A DNA stretch of 64,000 bases from Sagittula marina (GCF_014196795.1 NZ_JACIEJ010000014.1:50520-114519), one strand, 5' to 3'; counted from the first letter of the stretch, positions 26,464 through 36,802 are shown. Numbers and translations are program-made. The notes: generated from the letters alone by a model not told the origin.

Positions 26464-26498
26464 CGACATCCAAAGGCCGTCTTTTCGACAAAAGACGG
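26464..26498 (+). repeat. Transposon-end-like motif next to tniQ
   Basis: CGACATCCAAAGGCCGTCTT (26464-26483) matches the three motif copies beside tnsC at 45439-45546 at up to 18 of 20 positions. It runs into a 9-bp perfect inverted repeat, CCGTCTTTT-CGAC-AAAAGACGG (26477-26498), which could also terminate tniQ transcription. Together they look like a transposase-binding end just inside a possible terminus starting TGTTG at 26451. Confidence 0.55.
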
Positions 26499-26576
26499 GT
26501 TTTGAGCAATCAACCCTTTTTGCTGTCCATCTGGCTGCCTTTGCCGGAATACTGCGGTCAAATGGGACGTACGGGA

Positions 26577-28457
26577 TTAGCTCTGGCCAAGCCCTTCCGC
26601 CCTTTGCAGCACCGGTTCGGCCTCTTGGCGTAGATAAAGGGGACCGAAGTCCACTCCATCAGGCGAGAACGGGCTGACGCCGGCGGCGCGTAGCTTGGCG
26701 GTGCAGGTCTGGCGGTGGAGGCCGAATTCATCCTGCATGGTCGCAGGGGTCAGGAAACGGCGGTGGAATTTAGTCCTATCGTCCTTAGAGACATAAAGTA
26801 CGGCGCGCCGCGTCACAGGGTGCCGGTTCCAGAATGCTGGTGCATGACCGGCCTGATGCAGCGCCGGATACCAGCCCCTGCGCCTCATGCCGATGCTGTT
26901 GGCAAAGACCGAGGCTGGTTGCCCGGCCGCCGTCGTTTTGTCGCGACGGCGGACATGGGGGCGCGCTCCAGCCAGGCTGTCGACCTCGGCCTTCAGAACC
27001 ATGAACGATCGATAGCCCGATTGCCCGGGATCGCGCGCAACCCTCATGCGCCTTTCCCTGATGGCATTCAGCATTGCGCCGACCGGCAAGCCGGTGCGCT
27101 GTTTCGCGAACTGGAGCGCCTCCCAGCCAGAGCCATCGGCCGGATCGGGTTGCGTCAGGGCCTGCAGTTCCGCGACCAGCGCCAGCCCATCGGCGAGCCG
27201 CCAGGGCGCCTTGACTCGAGGATGCTCGGTCAGTGGTCGAATGATTTTCTCTTCCCGTAGGGTGCGAAGTTGTGCCTCGGTGGCGCCCATGGCTGCCAGC
27301 ATGTCTCCCCGTCCAACCAGCGTTGGGATCTCGGCCAGAAGCCACGCATGTTCGGCGGCATCAAAGGTGCGCAGCGCAGATGGGCGAGGGTCCGCGGCGG
27401 GCAATGCCCCGGCATCGGTCAGGATTTGCTCGACCAGTTTTGTCGAGACGCCGATCTCATTCGCCGCCGTTCTGGGGTTATGCAGGCGCCGCGCCGGCAG
27501 CACCTCGCCCAGGACGCGCTCACCGGCGGCAACCGGCCAGGTTTCGAGAATGCAATCCCGCAGCATCGTGCGGAACGGATCGAAGGCTGCATCTGTCAGA
27601 TAGTCGTCGAGCGCGACATACAGCTTTCCGAACGTCTGCCGCGGCGCGATCTGCGTGCCGCCGCTGCTTCGGGCGAGATCCCGCAGGGCCTGGCGGAAGG
27701 CCGCCTCTCCTTGGGAGAGCACAGCGAAACCGGCTGCTTGAGCCTCTGCCTCCCGCCTGTCTCCAATGCTTGCTTCGTGGGAGCGATGTTGCAGCAGGGC
27801 CATCCCGAAGAGCGCGCAGATCGTTGTTACTGCATATACACCGTGCCCGGCCAGCCAGGTCGGATCCTCGCCGGTCTCGAGGCGCATATCCAGCCAGAGA
27901 TCGTAATCTGTCGGTGCAGAGCAGGGTCGATTAAACGCCCCGGCCATGATCCTGGGGGCAAGATCGCGCAGCCGGGCCGCGCTGTCGAACCTCTCGGCAG
28001 GCTTGGCGACCTCCCAAAGCGGCACGAGAGGGTGGTGGTGGTGGCAGCAGAGATTGACCGACCGCAACAGCCAGTCGCCCCGCATCGCCATAAACCGCTC
28101 CGGATGGCCAGGCGTTGCCTGGGCATCCTCTTGCAGGCACAACGGGCAACCCCGCATGACCGGGTTGCGCAGGGCGCGCGACACAAAGGCTTCACCTCTG
28201 AAAGCCATTCTGACGTCGCCGGCAGGCACGCCGGTCCAAGACGCAAGTTCATCACGTATCGCAGATTCCAGCCCTGCTGCTTCGGCCAGGCAATCAAGGG
28301 CAGCAGTCTCTACGTCCAGAAAGCGACGAATCTGATGGCCGAGATCAATGGAAAAGTCGCTCATCTTGGCTGCATTCACCGCAGCGAAACGCGAAAGGAA
28401 GGACGGGACCGTTTCGCGCGGGGCCGGGAGTGGACGGAGAGGCAGGGAGAAAGGCAT
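26577..28457 (-). CDS. tniQ: TniQ-family transposition targeting protein
   Basis: TniQ proteins select the target site of Tn7-like and Tn5053-like transposons. The N-terminus (PFSLPLRPLPAPRETVPSFL, then SRFAAVN) and a zinc-finger region CPLCLQED with a later NLCCHHHHPLVPLW (residues about 102-142) are diagnostic. The rest (about 480 residues) is a long C-terminal region with helix-turn-helix-like segments, as in TnsD-like targeting proteins; this is much longer than minimal TniQ. The ATG at 28457 was chosen because the family motif begins there; upstream in-frame starts add a non-conserved extension. It is 17 kb from tnsABC, which is unusual. Confidence 0.88.
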   Translation of the reverse strand: MPFSLPLRPLPAPRETVPSFLSRFAAVNAAKMSDFSIDLGHQIRRFLDVETAALDCLAEAAGLESAIRDELASWTGVPAGDVRMAFRGEAFVSRALRNPVMRGCPLCLQEDAQATPGHPERFMAMRGDWLLRSVNLCCHHHHPLVPLWEVAKPAERFDSAARLRDLAPRIMAGAFNRPCSAPTDYDLWLDMRLETGEDPTWLAGHGVYAVTTICALFGMALLQHRSHEASIGDRREAEAQAAGFAVLSQGEAAFRQALRDLARSSGGTQIAPRQTFGKLYVALDDYLTDAAFDPFRTMLRDCILETWPVAAGERVLGEVLPARRLHNPRTAANEIGVSTKLVEQILTDAGALPAADPRPSALRTFDAAEHAWLLAEIPTLVGRGDMLAAMGATEAQLRTLREEKIIRPLTEHPRVKAPWRLADGLALVAELQALTQPDPADGSGWEALQFAKQRTGLPVGAMLNAIRERRMRVARDPGQSGYRSFMVLKAEVDSLAGARPHVRRRDKTTAAGQPASVFANSIGMRRRGWYPALHQAGHAPAFWNRHPVTRRAVLYVSKDDRTKFHRRFLTPATMQDEFGLHRQTCTAKLRAAGVSPFSPDGVDFGPLYLRQEAEPVLQRAEGLGQS

Positions 28458-29100
28458 CGGATTCCATATTGGTCTTGTCTTAGACACCATGCGAGAACAG
28501 TCGAGGCTGGTCGAGAGATGATCACCAAAAAGGGCTCGGTGGGTTATGTCACCCGGCAATGACCATTCAGAGCCTTTCCTACCGATCGATTGCGGGTTCA
28601 TGCGGCGGTGCAGCGGACCCGCAGCGGCCGCTCATGGGTTGGCGCAGCAATATCCTAGGTTGAATGTCTGGACTTTCCCTCCATTCACTGTAGCGGCTCG
28701 ATCTGTCTCGCGATTGCGAGAGGTTCTACCGGAATGGGCCAATTGTGTTGAAAAACTCGCATGGAGCCGCTCTGCATCTGATCTTGCGGGAAATCGTTCC
28801 GATAGCTGGCGATTTCGCTTTGAAAGCTGACCTCCCATACTGATTTGGGGAACAATATTCTGCGTTTCTGCAGTCCAGCAGCTGCCGATGGAGTTCTTCA
28901 ACACAATGCGGGCGGTAAGCGGGCTTTCGCTGTGTTTGCAAAGCTAATTCCAACGCCAACGAAGAGCGGACATTGAATTTTTTGGACAATTGACCTTTAG
29001 TGCGCACGCAGAGGTGTATTTTTGATGCTTTTTGGCTTCCTTTTTCTGATCACTCAAACCGATCCTAAGGGTGCGCATGCTGAGATGAAGGTCTGAATAA
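28458..29100. other. Gene-free gap between tniQ and the SIR2 gene
   Basis: These 643 bases must hold divergent promoters for tniQ and the SIR2-domain gene. The last 150 bases are AT-rich. I see no conserved frame, RNA gene or strong repeat. Confidence 0.5.
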
Positions 29101-32100
29101 ATGCGGTTTCATGCGAATGGCCCTAACATCCCGGATGCGCTTTTACATCGCTGCGACCAAGGCCGTGTAGTGTTTCTTTGCGGTGCCGGAGTTTCTTTCC
29201 CATCTGGCATGCCAGATTTTGTTGGGCTGACCCGGCATGTAATCAAATCCTTCGATCCACCAGCGGGCTCATCTATCGTTACGGCATTCGGCCCTCGAAT
29301 TCGAGATGACTACAGGCCGCGGGATGAGGATGGCCCCCTGGCTCCGCTTGATCAGGTATTTCACCTGCTGAACCAAGAATACGGCAAGCAAGATGTAAGC
29401 ACTCTGGTTGCCGAGCGGTTGACAGCCGAAGACCTGACTAAAGCCAGCCGTGAGCACAGTCTCATTGCCCGCATTTCGTCAGACCCTGAGGGCCGCCCAC
29501 AGATTGTTACAACCAACTTCGACCGACTTTTTGATCAATGCGCTGGTGTTTCCGAGGCCAGAATCTTTGAGCCCCCTGCGTTCCCCGATATCGAGCTTGG
29601 CATGCCGATCTATGGGGTTACTTATCTGCATGGACGCATCCAATCCCCGGAGTATCCACACCACGACTACATACTTAGCAGTGCGGACTTTGGTCGTGCA
29701 TATCTTGCCGAGGGATGGGCGACCAAATTTGTGAGGGCCCTACTGGACCAATACACGGTCGTATTGGTTGGCTATCAAGCCGAAGACCCACCGGTGAAAT
29801 ACCTACTGCAAGGGTTGAACCATGACGGCCTGCGTGACGCTACCAACCTATATGCCTTTGACCGAGGCCAACTGGAAGACATTGAGGTCAAGTGGCGAGA
29901 CCGTGGTGTTACTCCAATCCCCTACGCCGATCACAGTCATCTTTGGGACACGCTGGAAGCTTGGGCCGACCGTGCGGATGACCCACGGGGTTGGCGCAAT
30001 GATGTGGTCGATATGGCGAGGAAGGGACCAAGGGCACTATCCCCTCACGAACGCGGGCAGGTCGCGCATTTGGTGCGAAGTACTCCGGGTGCAAGGTTGT
30101 TTGCCAAGTCTGAAAACCCTCCTCCTGCCGAATGGCTAAACGTCTTTGACGCGACCTGCCGAGCAGCCAAGAAATCCAAAGACTACGGCGAAGGCGCCGC
30201 CACGTTTGACCCCTTGGATGTATATGGCCTTGATGACGATCCTGATAGACCTCCGGAGTCGGGTCGTAGGAGTGCCCGCGTTCATGATCATCTATTGGCA
30301 TGGCGACGTGGTGATTCCAATCCTTCTGGGGGCCATAGCTTGGCTGGAAGACAGCCGGAAGGATGGGAAGCGATCCCATCACGCTTGTCTCATCTCTTAG
30401 ACTGGTCCGCAAAGCACTTGAATGATCCCGTCTTTGCGTGGTGGGCTGTTCGGCAACACCGACTGCATCCACGGCACGTGAAAGAAATCGAGCGTCGGCT
30501 GAGAGGTAACGACGAACTTCATCCCGAGGCGCGAAACACCTGGAACCTGATCCTTGAGTCCCTGGCTGACAAACGTGGGGCCGCTTGGGACCATGGATGG
30601 TTTGGCCTAACGGCCAAGATCAAGAAGGAGGGCTGGACCAGCGGCGTGCTTCGGGAAGTGGACAAGGCCGTGGCACCGATTTTGGCGAGCAAACTCCCCT
30701 ACGGCTTGAGTGAGGCCAAGCCGCCGGAAGACTCTTGGGACGACGTGACATCAGGAGAAGTTGTAAGGTGGGAGATTAAGTTTCCGTTGCGGCATGGTGA
30801 AGAATTCGATGTACCGGATAAAGTTCTGCCTGAGGTGTTTGCGATTGGAGAACGGCATCTCAGACTCGCCGCCGATCTCCATCGCGACATTGGGATCAGC
30901 TACTTCACCACACCGACCTGCTATCCAGAGCGCGAAGTGGTTGGCGATGACCGCGACGATGATGAAGCTGCCTATTTCCGTTGGTTTTCTACCCTGATGG
31001 AAAGGATGTCCGAACAGCATCCTGTTTTGATGAAAGCACGCGTGCTGGCGTGGGATCATCAAGATTCGTTCTTCTTCAGGAAGCTGAAGCTCTTTGCTCT
31101 GAACGATGGTCGGCTTTTCGATGCCGATACGTCCATGTCCATCGTGCTGGAATTCTCGCGGGGTGATTTCTGGGATGATGATGTTAGACGGGAACTGCTA
31201 TTCCTGATCGCCGACCGATGGGAACACATGTCAGGCGAACACCAGGTTGCCATCGCCAATAGACTGCTGGCCGGTCCCGAAAAAATGGACCACTGGACGG
31301 AAGAGGATTACCCCGGAATTCGTGATGAGTTTGCCGCCCGATATACGCGCTGGATAGAACTACAAGGCTGTGAACTTATCGATTACCAATCTGCCCGGCT
31401 GGCCAAGATGATCGGCAAGATTGAAAGCTGGTCAGACGGCTGGGCGACTGGGTTGGTGTCCACACATGGGGTTTCTGTGAGGAGTATCAAAACTGACGAC
31501 GACCCCGGAACTTTAGTCAGCACTCCGGTCAACGAGGTGCTTGATCGTGCAGGTGCGATGGGCTCAAGAAACTATCGTGCCTCGACCGACTTCCGGCCGT
31601 TTTATGGCCTTGTCAAAACCCATCCACGGAAGGCCCTTGCGGCCCTGTCAAACGCATCACGACAGGGCAATTTCCCTAAAGAATATTGGCGACCACTGAT
31701 ACAGAAATGGCCGAGCGAAGTTTCGCCACGCCTGAGTTTGGTGTTTCTACATCGCGTTGCTCGCCTTCCGCATGCGGCTATGCGGGAACTTAGCCAACCT
31801 CTTGGCGATTGGGTCAGAGAGAACTTCGAAGCGATCTATGTGGCAGATAAAGAGATGGCTTGGCGCGTGTTCGATGCCATTACCTCCGGACTGGTTTCTG
31901 ACGGTGGCTCAGCAATCAATAGTGGTCGGGTTGAGACGCGTATCGGTGGCGAGGTTGTCCATAGCTCACGGCGGACATACGGCCACGCAATCAACGGGCC
32001 AATCGGTCGCGCCACTGATGGACTGATCAATGCGCTGAACGGTCTGAAGCTCGGTGAAAACGCAAGTATCCCCGTAGCCTTCAAGACGCGTATTGAACGT

Positions 32101-32925
32101 TTGCTGGCCGCACCGGGCGAAGGTAGCGATCATGCTGTGGCAATCTTGGCGCGTCAGTTGCGATGGCTGTATCACATCGACCGTGATTGGGTCCTTGAGC
32201 GAATTACGCCATGGTTCGCGTATGACCATCCTGCCTCCGAACCAGCGTGGAATGCTTTTCTTTCGGCAGCGGCTTTCCCTCAAGTCGAGATCGGGCAACG
32301 GTTGAAACCGCTGCTATTGGATATTTTCCCTCGGATTTATGGTTGGAACTGGGATCGTGATCTCGCGAAAATTGCTGCCCAAATGATCGTCGAGCTGGCA
32401 GTCTACAGATCCGATGAACCGGACGGCGTTTCGATCAACGAAGCACGCAACTGCATTCGGGAAATGTCCGACACAACCCGAAAAGATGTGATCTTCCGCT
32501 TGGGTCGGATTGGCCAGCGAGACGATGGTGGTTGGGCCAGCCACGTCGTGCCATTCATCGAGAGCACTTGGCCCCGAGAGCGAAGGTTTCGAACGTCCGA
32601 GATGGTGTCGTCGTGGGTGCAGATGCTCGACGATACCGGCGATGAGTTTCCCTTGGTGCTTAGCAGTGTTTTGAGGTTTTTGGTTCCAGTCGAAAACGAG
32701 AGTCACTGGCTTTACAGATTCACCAGAGAAGTTGGTGGTGAAAAACCACTGACTGTCCAACATCCCTCAGCGGTACTGGACATGCTCGATGCGATAGTTC
32801 CCAATGATCCATCCGCCGCACCCTTCGAGCTTGCTGAAATTCTCGATCTCATAGAGGCAACAGATCCAAGCTTGGCCCGGGATCGCCGGTATTTCAGGCT
32901 TATCGACCTCGTTGAGAGGCGTTGA
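29101..32925 (+). CDS. Large SIR2-domain protein, DSR-like defence candidate
   Basis: A 1274-residue protein. The first 300 residues are a SIR2 fold: VVFLCGAGVS (NAD loop, residues 24-32), IVTTNFDRLFD (about 135-145), VTYLHGRI (catalytic-type His near 177) and VVLVGYQAEDPPV (about 215-230). The remaining 900 or more residues look all-helical and contain no motif I recognise. This architecture, an N-terminal SIR2 with a very long C-terminal sensor, matches defence-associated sirtuins that deplete NAD on phage infection. That activity is inferred from the family. The gene stands alone between tniQ and a UDG-like gene, as cargo of the Tn7-like element. Confidence 0.82.
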   Translation: MRFHANGPNIPDALLHRCDQGRVVFLCGAGVSFPSGMPDFVGLTRHVIKSFDPPAGSSIVTAFGPRIRDDYRPRDEDGPLAPLDQVFHLLNQEYGKQDVSTLVAERLTAEDLTKASREHSLIARISSDPEGRPQIVTTNFDRLFDQCAGVSEARIFEPPAFPDIELGMPIYGVTYLHGRIQSPEYPHHDYILSSADFGRAYLAEGWATKFVRALLDQYTVVLVGYQAEDPPVKYLLQGLNHDGLRDATNLYAFDRGQLEDIEVKWRDRGVTPIPYADHSHLWDTLEAWADRADDPRGWRNDVVDMARKGPRALSPHERGQVAHLVRSTPGARLFAKSENPPPAEWLNVFDATCRAAKKSKDYGEGAATFDPLDVYGLDDDPDRPPESGRRSARVHDHLLAWRRGDSNPSGGHSLAGRQPEGWEAIPSRLSHLLDWSAKHLNDPVFAWWAVRQHRLHPRHVKEIERRLRGNDELHPEARNTWNLILESLADKRGAAWDHGWFGLTAKIKKEGWTSGVLREVDKAVAPILASKLPYGLSEAKPPEDSWDDVTSGEVVRWEIKFPLRHGEEFDVPDKVLPEVFAIGERHLRLAADLHRDIGISYFTTPTCYPEREVVGDDRDDDEAAYFRWFSTLMERMSEQHPVLMKARVLAWDHQDSFFFRKLKLFALNDGRLFDADTSMSIVLEFSRGDFWDDDVRRELLFLIADRWEHMSGEHQVAIANRLLAGPEKMDHWTEEDYPGIRDEFAARYTRWIELQGCELIDYQSARLAKMIGKIESWSDGWATGLVSTHGVSVRSIKTDDDPGTLVSTPVNEVLDRAGAMGSRNYRASTDFRPFYGLVKTHPRKALAALSNASRQGNFPKEYWRPLIQKWPSEVSPRLSLVFLHRVARLPHAAMRELSQPLGDWVRENFEAIYVADKEMAWRVFDAITSGLVSDGGSAINSGRVETRIGGEVVHSSRRTYGHAINGPIGRATDGLINALNGLKLGENASIPVAFKTRIERLLAAPGEGSDHAVAILARQLRWLYHIDRDWVLERITPWFAYDHPASEPAWNAFLSAAAFPQVEIGQRLKPLLLDIFPRIYGWNWDRDLAKIAAQMIVELAVYRSDEPDGVSINEARNCIREMSDTTRKDVIFRLGRIGQRDDGGWASHVVPFIESTWPRERRFRTSEMVSSWVQMLDDTGDEFPLVLSSVLRFLVPVENESHWLYRFTREVGGEKPLTVQHPSAVLDMLDAIVPNDPSAAPFELAEILDLIEATDPSLARDRRYFRLIDLVERR

Positions 32926-33188
32926 TCACATTGTACATGGGTGCGGACAATGAAGTGAACTAGGGTGAGCTGCCATGCAAGGGCATCTCTGATCCCCCAA
33001 CACTGAAGTTGCCCACTAACTGTGGATACGATTATACCGCGACCCCGTCATCCGATCGGCGTGTACATGCTGCGCCTTCGACCAATGGCTGTTCTGGGGA
33101 AGCTGCACAGCAGCGCGAGCCGATCCGGTGATTGTCTCCTTTGGGCCGATGGCGTCCGAGAGATTGGTATCAAAGTGTTGGCCTGGAT

Positions 33189-33806
33189 TCATGAGAGTAA
33201 GCTGTCCATGTAGGCCGAGCTTTCAGGCCTGGTCATTGTGCCGTATCTCGACAGATGTGGCAGGCCGACAAGTCTTCTTCCCTCAAGCTCACCACGATAT
33301 GCCGACACTTGCCCCCAGCCGGTTGGGCACTTTTCCAATCGATCAATTTTAAGGATCTCGGATAGGATCTTGGTGGTAACTGAGCCCATCGTCACGATGA
33401 TTGATGGTTGAGATATGCTTAGCACTTCGGCCCAAAGCTCTTTTCCGAACTGAATAGACGGCGCCCGGCTCTTAAGGCTTCGCCAGGTTGGGGAGCGGAA
33501 AGGAACCAAGTTTCCAGCCAAGACTGTTTCAGGCTCCACCTCGAGGCGCTTGAAGAGGGCAAGGACCTGCTTCTGCAGCTTGTGATCGCCTGGAGCTTTA
33601 CCGGCCCAGCTTTCGCGATTGTAAGCGCTTCCATGGTCCACCGCATACTGACCATACGCCAGGTCCTCCTCCGAACCTCCCGGATTGAGGCCAATAAACG
33701 CCACTCGGGCCCCAGAGAGAGTTTGGGATGGGCTGTAAAGAAACCGCCATCCTAGGTCATTGCCACTGCGCTGATAAGCGTGTTCGATCTGTTCTTTGAA
33801 GTTCAT
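33189..33806 (-). CDS. Uracil-DNA-glycosylase-superfamily protein
   Basis: A 205-residue protein with the two UDG-fold motifs: motif 1 VAFIGLNPGG (about residues 37-46) and motif 2-like VGLPHLSRYG near the C-terminus (about 181-190). WSGK-like catalytic details are not obvious, so the exact base specificity is unknown. The ATG at 33806 was chosen; a TTG three codons earlier is possible. It converges with the SIR2 gene across a gap containing a dispersed repeat. It could be a DNA-repair or anti-phage glycosylase; the latter is only contextual. Confidence 0.68.
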   Translation of the reverse strand: MNFKEQIEHAYQRSGNDLGWRFLYSPSQTLSGARVAFIGLNPGGSEEDLAYGQYAVDHGSAYNRESWAGKAPGDHKLQKQVLALFKRLEVEPETVLAGNLVPFRSPTWRSLKSRAPSIQFGKELWAEVLSISQPSIIVTMGSVTTKILSEILKIDRLEKCPTGWGQVSAYRGELEGRRLVGLPHLSRYGTMTRPESSAYMDSLLS

Positions 33807-34285
33807 TGATACCAAGCCTTAGGGGTGAGATCTTTATGCTGCACAGCGAACGAACGTCCGTAAATAGTGGCGTTATATAGAGGTGGCGAAGGGCCGCTCA
33901 GGGCCGGAATTACCGGCGCGGCCTTTCCGCACATGCAGAATGCTGCGTCAGCTACATGTGGTAGTCTGGGCTTAAAACGGACTTGCGGCAATGCGGCAGG
34001 TCGGGGCCGCGGAACGATGTCAACGTTTCCGGCCCTGAGCTGCCGTTGAACCGGATCACCATTGCTGCAGCGTGGCTTCCCCATACCGGACTTTCATGGC
34101 ATCGCGCAGAAAGCTCCGAGAGCCGAGGCTCGCAGTGCGGACGAAGGGGTTCCTCTAGACGCCAAGGGGGCGGAGGTTAAATATGCTGACCTGCAGAGGC
34201 GGCCCGTTGCGAACATTCGCACATCATGAGACGAACCGCCGCACATGCCTCACTCCAAGCGCGCCCTCCATCTATCGTAACTACA
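33807..34285. other. Gene-free gap with dispersed-repeat remnant
   Basis: I see no gene in these 479 bases. TCTGGGCTTAAAACGGACTT near 33965 matches the dispersed intergenic repeat also seen at 38933, 36131 (other strand), 55076 and 60671 (other strand). Confidence 0.5.
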
Positions 34286-35902
34286 TTACTCAATATTCGT
34301 CCGTGGGCGAAGAATCTTTGCTTCAAATGGTTGGGTGAATTGATCGATCACTGCTGTTCCGGAAAAGTACTCGCTATTATACCATCGTCTATGTTTAGAA
34401 ACGCCATCTAGCGCAAACCTGTAAGCGAGTTGACGCTCGATGTTGGAGAAACCAGCAGATATCATGTCAGCTGTAGGCATCCAGTCGTAGATGTAGCGAC
34501 ACTCATCTAGAATAGTCATGTCCATGAACATGGGTGTCTCTTTGGCTTGGTAACGCCACCGTCGGGTAGTTTCGACATTGACGTGGTACGGTATGGCGAC
34601 CTGACGGAACAACAGCTCGACTATTTGATGGCTAAGTACCAGATCGCAGAATAAGTAGTAGTCTTGGAAGCGGTGGCTATTTACCATCTCAGCGAGATTA
34701 GGGGCTAGGAACGCCCCACCATTTTGCTCGGCGAGCATAGAGAACGTTAACTCACAAGTATTATTTATTAGTGCCTCTTTGTCCCCGTCCGTTCTTAGCT
34801 GCGAGAGGAATTGATCAGCAAACTTGGCGAACTCTGGATCAAGGTTCACCCATTGAGGGTAATTACAATCCTGGGCGTTTATTTTCTTGTTTAAGGCCGC
34901 AAACGTCCAAAGTATTGGGTATTCACCTGCATCAACGATCACGTCTCCACCGCCAAACTCTTCAGATTCAGAAAAGTGAAACGCAGCTGCTACAAGAGCC
35001 TTACTTTCATCTCCGGTCATCTTCTTGAAGAAGTTCGAGAAGACACTGCTCTGCTTGGGGAAGCGATTGTACGGGGATATGAAACCGGCGTGATCCATGA
35101 GGAGACGAGTGATGAATTGCCCATAGTACTCATCCAATTCAGACTCTACGATATTCAGCCACTCACTGAAGTCATACCCCTGTGCGATCGGGCCTTCAGG
35201 GGTTGTGCCTTCTTCGCTTTCAATAAAGTCCTTGGGGTAGAGGTAGCAAGCAACCAACTTTGCAATTAGAGCTCGCCCTCGCGCGTCACCAGATTCTGTC
35301 GGGAGCGAAACATTTGTGATCAGTGCCCCAGGGGAATTTAGAGCATGTCGGGCAAGAACTCGGGAAATTGCGAGTAGCGTTTTCTGCTTCGCATTGCGGC
35401 TCGGTAACGGTCCACAGAAATCGAGATAAATTATATAAAAGCGAACAGGCGAAGCATCGATGAAGGTATCGATTCCGCTCTTCACAATTTTCACAAATGG
35501 AAATTCGGAGGATAGGGCGGAGATTACAGCCTTGGTGTATACTTTCACATCAGACTCGAAGGCCCAAATGTTTTCTGGAAGGATCCCCGCGGCACAGAAT
35601 TCCCGCAAGTCATTTTCTGGGTTTGGGCCGCATAGGTACGCCACTTTAAGACTTTTTGCGTCCCGCACTTGAGAGACTGAATCGTAAAACGCTTCCCAAC
35701 GATTAATTGTCTCATCGGTTAGCTGGCCACCGGCTTCAGCATCATACCCGCCTCGATCCACCAGCCTGTCTCGCACTTCCCGCACATATGATCGGCGACA
35801 CAGGGTTGCATTGGTTCTACCTTCGGTAAGCGTACTTATTGCGCTTTCAATCATCTGCCGGCGAGCAATGATTTTTTGAGGTTCGGAGTATTCAGCGTTC
35901 AT
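34286..35902 (-). CDS. Unknown 538-residue protein with Rossmann-like N-terminal half
   Basis: I do not recognise this gene. Residues 85-215 look like a Rossmann fold: VAYLCGPNPENDLREFCAAG, then NIWAFESDVKVYTKAV with an acidic residue after the second strand, and YIIYLDFCGPLPS like a methyltransferase motif IV region. The C-terminal 300 residues are helical. It is AT-rich relative to the core genome and stands alone on the minus strand between repeat-bearing gaps. A SAM-dependent enzyme is possible, but the motifs are too weak to claim it. Confidence 0.6.
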   Translation of the reverse strand: MNAEYSEPQKIIARRQMIESAISTLTEGRTNATLCRRSYVREVRDRLVDRGGYDAEAGGQLTDETINRWEAFYDSVSQVRDAKSLKVAYLCGPNPENDLREFCAAGILPENIWAFESDVKVYTKAVISALSSEFPFVKIVKSGIDTFIDASPVRFYIIYLDFCGPLPSRNAKQKTLLAISRVLARHALNSPGALITNVSLPTESGDARGRALIAKLVACYLYPKDFIESEEGTTPEGPIAQGYDFSEWLNIVESELDEYYGQFITRLLMDHAGFISPYNRFPKQSSVFSNFFKKMTGDESKALVAAAFHFSESEEFGGGDVIVDAGEYPILWTFAALNKKINAQDCNYPQWVNLDPEFAKFADQFLSQLRTDGDKEALINNTCELTFSMLAEQNGGAFLAPNLAEMVNSHRFQDYYLFCDLVLSHQIVELLFRQVAIPYHVNVETTRRWRYQAKETPMFMDMTILDECRYIYDWMPTADMISAGFSNIERQLAYRFALDGVSKHRRWYNSEYFSGTAVIDQFTQPFEAKILRPRTNIE

Positions 35903-36802
35903 TGATAGTCCCTAGTTTCCCTCACTCAGAGACAGCGCGTAGCGCTTCCGAATCTAAATGTTAACATACTCCGTTCTTCACCAAGGAGTTGCTAGCCAAC
36001 CTTATGGCATTCAGAATTGATGTAAAAGAATAATACTTGTTAGGTGGTGTACCCAAGTACCCGATCACATCGTCGCAGTTAGACTGAGCGATTTTTTACG
36101 TCGATCTGAAGAAGGTAAATGGTGGCGCGTATGGCAGTTAGGGTCCGGTTCCCGCCCAGAGCTGCCGTTTACCCGTCTCGCCAGGGCTGCGGTGCAGCTT
36201 CCCCAAAGCGGTCGTTGCGACGCTTGCGCGGCATTGGTCATCTCTCAGAGGTCAGTAATGCGGGACGTAGCGGCCGTTGGCCGCGCTTGCGACATCTCTG
36301 TACCCGAACGTCGGCGATGCGCAGTTCGCTACCCCTCGCGCTGAACCCATTGCATGCCGTTTAGGCCCTGGAAGCCGTCGATCGAGAGGGCGCGCTGCTT
36401 GACGCCTACCTGCCGCCGTTCACCGGCTTTTACCTGTTCTAGCCGGGGCGGCGGAACCAGCCGCCATAGTTGCGCGCGATGATCGAACATTTGCGCACCT
36501 GGTGCGAAAGCACGTTATAGCCCTTTCGGAAGATGCCGCTCGCGCAGTCGCCTACGGAGAGCCGGGCAATCCAGGCCGAAGCATGGTACCCGGTTTGGGG
36601 TAGCGGAGGGGGCTTTGCGGGGCGCGCGGCTGGGTCCGCGGCCTCAAGGACGCAGGAGATACGGCTCCTGCGACGCTTCTCCCGTCGGCGCCAAGGGCTG
36701 GGACCCATCGTGCGGCTGCGCGGCGGTCGGAGAGTGGCGCCCCCCCATACTAACAGCCCAAAATTACCATGCGTCGAAATTCCTGTCTCAGCCCTGCCGC
36801 GG
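35903..36802. other. Gene-free 900-base gap with repeat remnants
   Basis: I see no supportable coding frame here. It holds two pieces of the dispersed repeat: an inverted copy of the AACCGGACC motif (36131-36160) and GCAGCTTCCCCAAAGCGGTC (36194-36213). The right half is high-GC and may be decayed coding sequence. Confidence 0.5.

Noticed and set aside
27270..28562. 430-codon plus-strand frame opposite tniQ
   Set aside because: It has no recognisable domain, while the opposite strand has the TniQ zinc-finger pattern.
36121..36160. T-arm-like sequence suggesting a tRNA
   Set aside because: No acceptor stem or anticodon arm can be built; it is better explained as a copy of the dispersed repeat.
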